Below, one piece after another: positions 51,230 to 60,000 of a DNA stretch of 64,000 bases; positions within the stretch are counted from its first letter, which is position 1, and the number at the start of each line of letters is the position of its first letter. Source of the DNA: Verrucomicrobiota bacterium. GTDB lineage: Bacteria; Verrucomicrobiota; Verrucomicrobiia; Limisphaerales; UBA11320. Both the position numbers and the translations under genes were made by a program. Location of the stretch: positions 62,001 through 126,000 of the forward strand of contig JACQFQ010000069.1 of NCBI GenBank assembly GCA_016199985.1, given 5' to 3'. The notes under the pieces were generated by a model. The model was not told where the DNA came from and searched no databases. It saw only the letters and a program-made list of their open reading frames with translations.

Positions 51230-51481
51230 AGTGCGCTCAATCTGTCCTTCCGGCTAACGAACCGCCTCTGAGTCGGAACCCCTATGGGCGATCCCGGAGA
51301 CGTCGTGCCGGATGGCAATGATTATGAAACCAAGGCAGGAAGTCTCGCCAGAAGATCAAGAACGCTGAAGGCGCCCCTCCGCGCCACCATGCTCCGACCG
51401 CTGCCAACGCCGGGTCGGGCGAGCGCGGCATGAGTGAAAGGACGATCAATGCAGCCGTTGCTGTTGAGACGCCATGCCGCG

Positions 51482-51823
51482 TCAGGCCCCGAGCGACATG
51501 ACTTCCTTGGCGGCCCAAATCGAAAGCACCGTCCCGACCGTAACGGGGAGGACGGCGGCCCTTAGCGCCCACCGATCCAGAAGCGACAATCCGGAGCCCT
51601 TGCGGGCGCCCATCAGACCCATGCCGAAGGCAAAGCAACTCGGGGGAGCGATCATGACCATCAGCATCCAAACCAAGGGGATCGTCGACAAATCGCCCGT
51701 CGATCGACGACTCGCGTAGCACGCGCAAACGCCGACGATCCACGCGGCCGAGGAAAGAATCAAAGCGATCGGAACAACCGACGGGGAGGCTGCCCTACGA
51801 ACAACGCCTGGGTTTGTGCTCAT
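51482..51823 (-). CDS. Small membrane protein of unknown function
   Basis: A 113-residue candidate gene with about three hydrophobic segments: residues 18-37 (VPIALILSSAAWIVGVCACY), 48-70 (IPLVWMLMVMIAPPSCFAFGMG) and 88-105 (AAVLPVTVGTVLSIWAA). The phrase MIAPPSCFAFGMGLMGARKG resembles loops of small inner-membrane proteins. No family is recognised and there is no operon partner. Codon use looks genuine but the evidence is modest. Confidence 0.5.
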   Translation of the reverse strand: MSTNPGVVRRAASPSVVPIALILSSAAWIVGVCACYASRRSTGDLSTIPLVWMLMVMIAPPSCFAFGMGLMGARKGSGLSLLDRWALRAAVLPVTVGTVLSIWAAKEVMSLGA

Positions 51824-52231
51824 GGAGACTCTGACAACGAGGGCGGGAAACGCTCACGTCAAGGACCGCTGTGTCAGGCCTGATACTTCGCCCTGGGCTC
51901 GCATGAGCTTTCCCGCCTTCGTCGCGCACATCGCTGTCCATCGCGGTTCACTCTCCCTATCCGCAATGTCAACGGGGCCAGAACAGTTCAACAGCAATGG
52001 AAGCGACGTGCGCGATGCCGAGGGAAGGCAGACTGAAACCGGGGTGATCGGCGACAAATGCGCTCGCCGGACCGTGTGACTGGGCTCAAGCCCTCACAGC
52101 ACCCGAACGCGGGTATCTGGCCTGAAGTGTCCTGTATTCTGACAGCCTCTCGCCTCCCCAACACCCAACTGTCCCCATTTTGTAAAGTTCCCTCGCGCGA
52201 CGCCCGAAGTAAGAAGGGATCGAGCGGAGGC
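51824..52231. other. Region upstream of the NRPS-PKS genes, nothing recognised
   Basis: About 410 bp. It should carry the promoter of the synthetase operon. The synthetase frame is open back to 52058, but that part has no domain homology, and the ATG at 52232 lies directly before the adenylation domain. AAGAAGGGA at 52211-52219 and GGAGG at 52226-52230 are the only purine-rich candidates for a ribosome-binding site. No regulator gene, palindrome or transporter was found. Confidence 0.4.
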
Positions 52232-55200
52232 ATGGAGAAAAGCTTACCAACGTCAGTGCATCAGTATGTGGCGCGGAACGCGGTCCGATCTCCCGAGGCT
52301 GTCGCGGTGGAGTTCGAGGAACGGCGTCTCACTTATCACCAACTGAACGCCCAGGCCAACCGGTTCGCCCGTGCGCTCTTGAGCCTCGGCGTCGCGCCCG
52401 GAACGCTGATCGGCTTGTCGCTGCCCCGCTCCCTCGACTCACTCGTCGCGATCTACGGCGCGCTGAAAGCCGGATGCGCGCTCGCGCCTCTCGACCCCCA
52501 CTACCCCGCGGACCGGCTGGCCCTCATGGCCGACACGGCCCGGATCTCCACCCTCCTCACCGAGTCCGCGCTGCTTCCGGTCTTCTCGAAACTACCCCGC
52601 GTCGCTCTTCTCACGCTGGAGGCGATCCTCGAACGGCTCCCGTGTCTCGACGCGTCCGATCCTGAAATCCCCGTCCGCGAAGACGATCTGCTGTATGTCA
52701 TCTTCACCTCCGGCTCGACCGGACGTCCCAAGTCGGTGGCGATGCCTCATCGTCCCTTGATCCACCTGGCGGAGTGGCAGGCCGGCCTGCAATCGGAGCT
52801 CCCGCCTCGCGCCAGAACGCTGCAGTTCACCACGCTCAGCTTCGACGTCGCGTTCCAGGAGATCTTCTCCACCGCGCGAGACGCTGGAACGCTCGTCCTC
52901 ATGCGAGAGGAACTGCGCTACGATCCCCTCCAGCTGCTCGCGTATCTCCGCCAGCAGCGGATCCACCGTCTCTTCCTCCCCTTTGTCGCGCTCAACCAGC
53001 TCGCCGAGGCCGTCGAATCCCAGCACGCCCTCCCCTCGGATCTGCGGCAAGTCATCACCGCGGGGGAAGCCCTCCAGGCCACCCCGCGCATTCGCGCGTT
53101 GTTCAAGGCGCTGCCCTCCGCCCGGCTCCACAATCACTACGGTCCGTCCGAGACCCACGTGGCCACCGCGTTCGCTCTCGACCCCGATCCCGATCTCTGG
53201 GCGCCCCTGCCCTCGATCGGATTCCCCATCGCAAGCGCGCGCGTCGAACTGCTCGACGATCAGGGCAACCCGACGCCTCCTGGCGAAGCCGGGGAGATGT
53301 TCATCGGCGGAGAGTGCCTCTCGCAAGGCTACCTCCACCGCGACGACCTCACGCGGGAGCGCTTTCCATGGCTGCCGCTCGGGGCGGGAGAAGGCCACGA
53401 CGAACGGGTTCGCGTGTATCGCACCGGAGATCTCGCGCGATGGAATCCGGACGGATCGTTGGAATTCCTGGGACGCAAGGACCATCAGGTGAAAATCCGC
53501 GGACATCGCGTCGAGCTCGGCGAAGTGGAGTCCATCCTCGCCGGACATCCCGCGGTGAAGGAGTGCGCGGTGGGCGTCGTCGGAGAAGGCGCGAATCGCC
53601 TGCTCGCCGCCTACGTGGTTTGGCGGTCTCGGTCGGAGAGCGCGACCGAAGATCTGCGCCGGCTCCTCCGCGGCGCGCTGCCCGAATACGCCGTTCCATC
53701 GTGGTTCACGACGCTCGACGCGCTGCCGCTCACGCCCAGCGGCAAGCTCGATCGCCGCGCCCTGCCCACGCCCGAGCCTGAGCGCCTCCGCCCTCCCGAG
53801 GCGGCCGAGGATACGCCGCCGGGACATGCGGACCTCGGCGGAGCGCCGCGCTCTCCCATCAACGACTACGAAAGCATGGTCGCAGAGGTCTGGAAGGAGA
53901 CGCTGCGGCTCCGCGACATCAGCGTCGACGCTCATTTCTTCGACCTGGGCGGACACTCCCTCCTGCTGACGAAAGTGCAACGCGCGCTCGAAAAGCGACT
54001 GGGACGCGGCCTCTCCATCCTCGACCTCTTTCGCCATCCGACGCTCCGCGGCCTCGCGAAACACCTGGCCTCCATTGAGCAGGAATCATCGAACAACGGG
54101 CGCGGCGCCTCCCTGGCCGCGAACGACGGCGTCGCGTCGCGAACTGAGCCGACCCCCTGCGCGTCAAAGCGCGAGCCGATCGCGGTGGTGGGGATGGCGG
54201 GACGTTGGCCTGGCGCGAAGAACATTCACGAGCTCTGGCAAATCCTGCTCGCGGGCAAGGAAACCGTCGCCGACATCAGCGACGACGCGCTCCGTAAGGC
54301 TGGCGTCAGCGAGGAGCAACTCCGCGATCCCACATTCATTCGCCGACGCGGCGCGCTGCCAGGAGTGGAGCTCTTCGACGCCGACTTCTTCTCCATCAAC
54401 CCCAGGGACGCCGCCGTGACCGATCCGCAGCATCGATTGATGCTCGAATGCGCCTGGGAGGCGCTCGAGGACGCCGGCGTGGACCCATCACGCCATCCGG
54501 AACCCATCGGTGTTTTCGCGGGATCCAGCCTCAACACCTATTTCTTGCGGCACGTGTTGCCCACGCGAGCTCGACTGGAGGAGTTCACGCAGGGCTTTCA
54601 GGTCGATCACTACCCCGTGCTCGTCGGAAACGACAAGGATTACCTCGCGACGCGCATCGCTTATAAGCTCAATCTCCACGGCCCCGCCATCACGGTTCAG
54701 ACGGCATGCTCCACGTCCTTGGTCGCGGTGGCCCAGGCCTGCGCCGCCCTGTGGTCGGGGCAGTGCGGCGCCGCGATCGCGGGAGGCGTGTCGATCTCCT
54801 TTCCGCAGGAGCGCGGATACTTCTACCAGGAAGGCGCGATTGCTTCGTCCGACGGACATTGCCGAGCCTTCGACGCGAACGCCACCGGCACCGTCTTCAG
54901 CGCGGGCGCGGGCGCGGTGGTTCTCAAACAGCTCTCGAAGGCGCTGGAGGATGGCGATCGGATCTACGCGGTCATCCGCGGCGCCGCGGTGAACAACGAC
55001 GGCGCAGGCAAAGTCAGCTTCAGCGCTCCCAGCATCGAAGGCCAGGCCCGGGTGATCCGCGCCGCCCTGGCGCAGGCGGGGACTCCCGCATCGTCGATTG
55101 GCTACGTCGAAACTCACGGAACCGGAACGCCACTCGGCGACCCCATCGAAGTCGCCGCGCTCAAGGAGGCGTTCGGCCCCCACGGCGGGCCTCCTGGCGG

Positions 55201-57040
55201 GTGCGTCCTGGGATCCATCAAGCCGAACCTCGGCCATCTCGAGTGCGCCGCGGGCGTGACAGGCCTCATCAAGGCGGCCCTCGCGCTCCATCATGAATCC
55301 ATTCCGCCAACGGCTCACTTCAAGCAGCCGAATCCGAAGTGCGAATTTGAGGGCAGCCCGTTTCGCGTCTCGTCGGAGAGCGTCGAATGGAAACAGGGCG
55401 AGTCTCCGCGGAGGGCCGGCGTGAGCTCGTTTGGCGTCGGCGGGACCAACGCTCATATTATCCTCGAAGAGTCGCCGGTCGGCCGTCAAACAATCGGCGG
55501 ACACCCGCAACAGCTCCTCCTGCTCTCCGCCCGATCGGAGCAGGCTCTGGAAGCCCAGTGCCAGCAAGCCGTTCTTCGACTCAGAGAGCCACCGTCCGGA
55601 GACGCTTCAAGTCAGTCGGCGAATGACCTCGTCCGGATTGCCGCCACGCTGCAGAGAGGCCGGCGCTTCTTCCAATACCGCCGCATCGTGGTTGCCGCTT
55701 CAGCGGAAGAGGCCGCCTGCTCGCTCACGTCTCAGGAGCCGAAGACCGTCTTCTCGGGAAAGGCGAGCGCGACCGCGCGTCGGATCGTCTTTCTGTTCCC
55801 GGGCCAGGGTTCCCAGTATCCGGGGATGAGCCATGAGCTCTACGCAACAGAGCCGGAGTTCCGCGCGCAGATCGACCGCTGCTGCGACGCTCTGCGCGGG
55901 CCGATGGGCTTCGATCTTCGCGAGATCCTGTATCCGATCGCCGAAGCCAGGGAGGGCGCCGCGCGGACCTTGCGCGACACCGCTTTGGCTCAGCCCGCGT
56001 TGTTCTGCGTCGAATTCGCGCTGGCCCAGCTCTGGCTCTCCTGGGGGATCAAGCCAGCCGCCCTCTTGGGGCATAGCATCGGCGAGTATGTGGCCGCCAC
56101 GCTGGCGGGAGTGATGTCGCCGGAGACCGCGCTCCATCTCGTCGTCGAGCGGGGCCGTCGGATGCAATCGCTGCCGCCCGGCGCGATGCTCTCGGCGCGG
56201 CTTGGCCGGGAGGAACTGCAACGATTCCTCACGGAAGAGGTGTCGGTCGCAGCGATCAACAGTCCCCAGTCCTGCGTATTGAGCGGCCCTGCGCCGGCGA
56301 TCACCGAGGTGGAGCGCGCGCTGCGCGACGCCGGAGTCGCGTGCAAGCCGCTTCACACGTCCCACGCCTTTCACTCCCCGATGATGGCTCCCATGGGCGG
56401 CGAATTCGAGCGCGTGACGGCTGACGCGGGGCTTCAGCCCGCCAACCTCCCCATCGTCTCGAGCTGCACCGGCGATTGGATCCAGCCGCAGGATTGGACG
56501 GAGCCGAGCTATTGGTCGCGCCAAATCCGCGAGACTGTTCGCTTCGCCGACGCGGTCCAGAGGCTCAACGACCCCGCCGGCTGCGTTTTCCTCGAAGTGG
56601 GACCGGGCCAAACGCTCACCGCGCTTGCCCGTCAAAATCTCGCTCGCAACTCCACGCACACGACCGTTCCCTCCATGCCGCCCGCCGACCAGCCGGCGGA
56701 GCGGACATCGCTGCTCCTGGCGCTGGGGCGACTGTGGACGGAGGGGGTCGAGATCGACTGGGACGCCGTCGCGCGGCATCTGCCTTCGACGAAAACGTCA
56801 TTTCCCGCCTATCCCTTCGAGCGCAAGCGCCACTGGGCGGACGCCCCAACGCCTTCAGCGATCCGATCGCTGCCCGTCGAATCGCCATCAGCCGCGGGCG
56901 CGCCCGCTGCGTCGCAGACGGGCGGCGGTCTTCATCGGGTTGAGGAAACCATTCGACGCCAAATCCAGGTGATGAAGCTCCAGTTGGAGATGTTTCGCGC
57001 CAGCCATGACGCGGACGCAGAGAAGAAGGAAGCCTGTTGA
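52232..57040 (+). CDS. Hybrid NRPS-PKS protein 1: A-PCP-KS-AT
   Basis: A 1,602-residue synthetase starting a secondary-metabolite line. Domain order: adenylation (about 15-510; A3 motif FTSGSTGRPKS, last motif TPSGKLDRR), carrier protein with the phosphopantetheine Ser about 575 (FFDLGGHSLL), ketosynthase (about 645-1090; Cys826 in TACSTSL, His962 in ETHGTGT, His1002 in KPNLGHLE), and acyltransferase (about 1185-1500; FPGQGSQ, Ser1282 in GHSIGEY, HAFHS favouring malonyl-CoA). A terminal helix (ETIRRQIQVMKLQLEMFR) should dock to protein 2. The A-domain pocket, aligned by eye on the core motifs, reads D-V-Q-V-I-A-H-V-A-K, close to proline-type codes as I remember them. No condensation domain precedes it, so it is a loading module. 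There is no KR or DH, and no ACP for the KS-AT on this protein. No Sfp-type activator gene is nearby. Confidence 0.95.
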   Translation: MEKSLPTSVHQYVARNAVRSPEAVAVEFEERRLTYHQLNAQANRFARALLSLGVAPGTLIGLSLPRSLDSLVAIYGALKAGCALAPLDPHYPADRLALMADTARISTLLTESALLPVFSKLPRVALLTLEAILERLPCLDASDPEIPVREDDLLYVIFTSGSTGRPKSVAMPHRPLIHLAEWQAGLQSELPPRARTLQFTTLSFDVAFQEIFSTARDAGTLVLMREELRYDPLQLLAYLRQQRIHRLFLPFVALNQLAEAVESQHALPSDLRQVITAGEALQATPRIRALFKALPSARLHNHYGPSETHVATAFALDPDPDLWAPLPSIGFPIASARVELLDDQGNPTPPGEAGEMFIGGECLSQGYLHRDDLTRERFPWLPLGAGEGHDERVRVYRTGDLARWNPDGSLEFLGRKDHQVKIRGHRVELGEVESILAGHPAVKECAVGVVGEGANRLLAAYVVWRSRSESATEDLRRLLRGALPEYAVPSWFTTLDALPLTPSGKLDRRALPTPEPERLRPPEAAEDTPPGHADLGGAPRSPINDYESMVAEVWKETLRLRDISVDAHFFDLGGHSLLLTKVQRALEKRLGRGLSILDLFRHPTLRGLAKHLASIEQESSNNGRGASLAANDGVASRTEPTPCASKREPIAVVGMAGRWPGAKNIHELWQILLAGKETVADISDDALRKAGVSEEQLRDPTFIRRRGALPGVELFDADFFSINPRDAAVTDPQHRLMLECAWEALEDAGVDPSRHPEPIGVFAGSSLNTYFLRHVLPTRARLEEFTQGFQVDHYPVLVGNDKDYLATRIAYKLNLHGPAITVQTACSTSLVAVAQACAALWSGQCGAAIAGGVSISFPQERGYFYQEGAIASSDGHCRAFDANATGTVFSAGAGAVVLKQLSKALEDGDRIYAVIRGAAVNNDGAGKVSFSAPSIEGQARVIRAALAQAGTPASSIGYVETHGTGTPLGDPIEVAALKEAFGPHGGPPGGCVLGSIKPNLGHLECAAGVTGLIKAALALHHESIPPTAHFKQPNPKCEFEGSPFRVSSESVEWKQGESPRRAGVSSFGVGGTNAHIILEESPVGRQTIGGHPQQLLLLSARSEQALEAQCQQAVLRLREPPSGDASSQSANDLVRIAATLQRGRRFFQYRRIVVAASAEEAACSLTSQEPKTVFSGKASATARRIVFLFPGQGSQYPGMSHELYATEPEFRAQIDRCCDALRGPMGFDLREILYPIAEAREGAARTLRDTALAQPALFCVEFALAQLWLSWGIKPAALLGHSIGEYVAATLAGVMSPETALHLVVERGRRMQSLPPGAMLSARLGREELQRFLTEEVSVAAINSPQSCVLSGPAPAITEVERALRDAGVACKPLHTSHAFHSPMMAPMGGEFERVTADAGLQPANLPIVSSCTGDWIQPQDWTEPSYWSRQIRETVRFADAVQRLNDPAGCVFLEVGPGQTLTALARQNLARNSTHTTVPSMPPADQPAERTSLLLALGRLWTEGVEIDWDAVARHLPSTKTSFPAYPFERKRHWADAPTPSAIRSLPVESPSAAGAPAASQTGGGLHRVEETIRRQIQVMKLQLEMFRASHDADAEKKEAC

Positions 57041-57074
57041 GAATGAAGAGCGGATCGACATTGAGCATGAAGTT

Positions 57075-60000
57075 ATGAGCACTCGGAAGGCAGCACTCAT
57101 CGATCAGTTACGGGACCTTCTGGGCGAACTGGGCGGCCAGGACCTCAGCGGAGCGTCGCCGTCAACGTCGTTCCTTGACCTGGGCCTCGACTCGCTGTTC
57201 CTGACCCAGGCCGCATCGGGGATGAAGTCGCGCTTTGGAATCAAGATCACATTCCGACAGTTGCTGGAGACCCTCACCTCGATCGACGCACTTGCGACTT
57301 ATCTAGACGAGCAGCTGCCTTGCGCGGCGGCGACTCCGGAGGCGACGGCGTCGCAGGCCTTGCCCACGCCTGCGACGCCCGCGCCGGTTGCTCGCACCCA
57401 GCCCCCTCCGACAACCTGGCCGGTTCCTTCGCCCCCCACGCTCTCGGCCCAGTGCCAGGCGCAACAAATCCAACTTTCGGAAGGCATGCCCTTCGTCGCC
57501 GTGCAGGCGTCGCCGAATGGAGAGGACGCGCTCGAACGCATCGTGCAGGAGCAACTGCGGCTGATGGAGCAGCAACTCGCGCTGCTGAGACAGGGAAGTC
57601 CTCGACCGGTCGCCAACCTCGCGTCCGCCGTCACTCAAAGCGAATCCAGCGCACCGCCGCTCCATCAACATCCCTCCTCTCGCCACGAGAGCGCCTGTTT
57701 CACCCCGCAGGAGACATCGGCCGCGCCGCGAAACGCTCCACCACAGGCCGACGTCGCGGCGCCCCAGGCGGCGGCCGTCCCGTCCGCCGCCTCGGGTCAC
57801 GGACCGTTCAAGCAAATCGACAAGACAGCGCGCGGAGGACTAACCGGCGCGCAGCAGTCGCATCTCGATTGGTTCATCCCTCGCTACCTGTCAAAATCTC
57901 CTCGCTCACGAGAATACACCGAGCGCTTCCGAAAACGCCTGGCCGATCCGCGAGCCGTGGCCGGGTTCAAGCAAAACTGGAAGGAGATGGTTTATCCCAT
58001 CGTCAGCGCTTGCTCGTCGGGCGCAAATCTCTGGGACATCGACGGCAACAGATGGGTGGATGTCACGATGGGATTCGGCGTGGCATTGCTGGGACATTCG
58101 CCGGCCTTCATCACGGAGGCGATTCGCAAGCAGCTCGACGCGGGCGTGGAGATAGGGCCGCAGTCGCCGCTCGCCGGAGAGGTGGCCGAGCTGATCTGCG
58201 AGTTCACGGGCATGGAGCGCGTCACGTTCTGCAACACAGGATCCGAGGCCGTGATGGCGGCCCTGCGGATATGCCGCACAGCGACCGGACGGCAGAAGAT
58301 AGCGCTCTTCGCGGGCGCTTATCACGGCACCTTCGACGAGGTGCTGGTGAAAGGGGCGCGCGTGAAGGGAGAGCCAAAAACGCTGCCGATCGCTCCGGGG
58401 GTCGCGCCCAACTTGATCGAGTCCGTTGTGGTTCTCGACTACGGAACGCAGGAGTCGCTGGACTGGATCCGACAGCACGCCGACTCGCTCGCCGCGGTCC
58501 TCGTGGAGACGGTCCAAAGCCGCCATCCCGATCTCCAACCCAAGGCGTTCCTGCAGGAGTTGCGGAGGATCACCGCCGCCGCCGAGACGCCGTTGATCTT
58601 CGATGAGGTGATCACCGGTTTCCGCTGCCATCCGGGCGGCGCCCAGCAGTATTTTGGGATCGAGGCGGATCTCGCCACGTACGGAAAAATCGTCGGAGGC
58701 GGGATGCCGTTCGGGTTCATCGCAGGGAAAAGCTGGTTGATGGACGCCTTCGACGGGGGCCAATGGCAATACGGGGACGACTCCTTCCCGCCGTCGGGAG
58801 TGACGTTCTTCGCAGGGACGTTTGTCCGGCACCCCCTCGCCATGGCGGCCGCGAAAGCGATGCTGCTCCATCTGCGCCAGGAGGGGCCGTCGCTACAGGC
58901 CACTCTGGCCCAGCGCACAGACCGGATGGTCGGCTCTCTCAACGATTACTTCATCCGCCACGAGGTCCCCCTGCGTCTGGAGCACTTCACCAGCGTCTGG
59001 TATCCGCATTGGGGTCCGGAAGTGAAGCACGGCTCGCTGATCTTCTATCATCTGCGCGAAAAGGGTCTTCATATCTGGGAGGGACGCCCCTGCTTCCTCT
59101 CCACGGCGCATACCGCGGAGGACGAAGCGTTCATTGAGCGCGCGTTCAAGCTCAGCGTCGCCGAGATGCAAAGCGGAGGCTTTCTGCCTGGAACCAGCGA
59201 TCCTGAGGTCGCGCGGGAGGTCGAGGTCGCGCGTCAGGGCGCCTCGGCCGTCAACGAAGCAGGGAGCGTTCTTTCAGTTCTTCCTCATTCGAACACGCCC
59301 GCGCCCACCGCGTCGTCGACCGGATCACCGTCGACCGTCATCCCTCTGACGGAAGGCCAACAGGAAATGTGGCTCTCGGCCCAACTGGATCCTGAGGCGT
59401 CGGGAACGTCCAACGCCTGCTGCGTGATTCACTTCGAAGGACCCGTGGACGCGAACGCGCTGGAGTCGGCGATCCAGCGCGCCGCGTCTCGTCACGAAGC
59501 CCTGCGCGCGACCTTTCTGGAGGACGGCTCAGGCATTCAGGTCAGGGCCGACATCGACGCGCGACTGGATCGACACGATCTGCGCAACGGTTCCGACTCG
59601 GATCGCGAAAGCGAGACCGCGCGGCTCCTTGAACGGGAGTCCTCGCGGCTTTTCAGCCTGAGCGACGGCCCGCTCTTCCACGCCTGCCTGATCGAGCAGA
59701 CATCGGAACGAAGCGTTTTCGTGTTCACTCTGAACATGATCGCGTGCGACGGCTGGGGCATCAATGTGGTGTTGGAGGAGATCGGGGAGATTTACTCGGC
59801 GTTGAAGGAGAATCGTTCTCCCGAGCTGAAGCCCACGGTCCCGCTGCGGGCGTACGTGGAATGGTTGTCCGAGCCGGATCAAGTCGCCGCGGCGGCGGAA
59901 TCCGAAGCGTTTTGGGCAACGAAGTTTCAATCGCTTCCCCGCCCTCTGGAGCTCCCGTTGTCCGGCCCGCGCCCGCGCTTTCGAACCGTCGCGGGCGCGA

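Noticed and set aside
51816..52079. 87-aa plus-strand frame ahead of the NRPS gene
   Set aside because: No ribosome-binding site, no hydrophobic or family pattern, and it sits in a region otherwise without coding signs.
52058..52231. Upstream extension of the NRPS frame by 58 codons
   Set aside because: The extra residues match no docking or condensation domain; the ATG at 52232 starts right before the adenylation domain.
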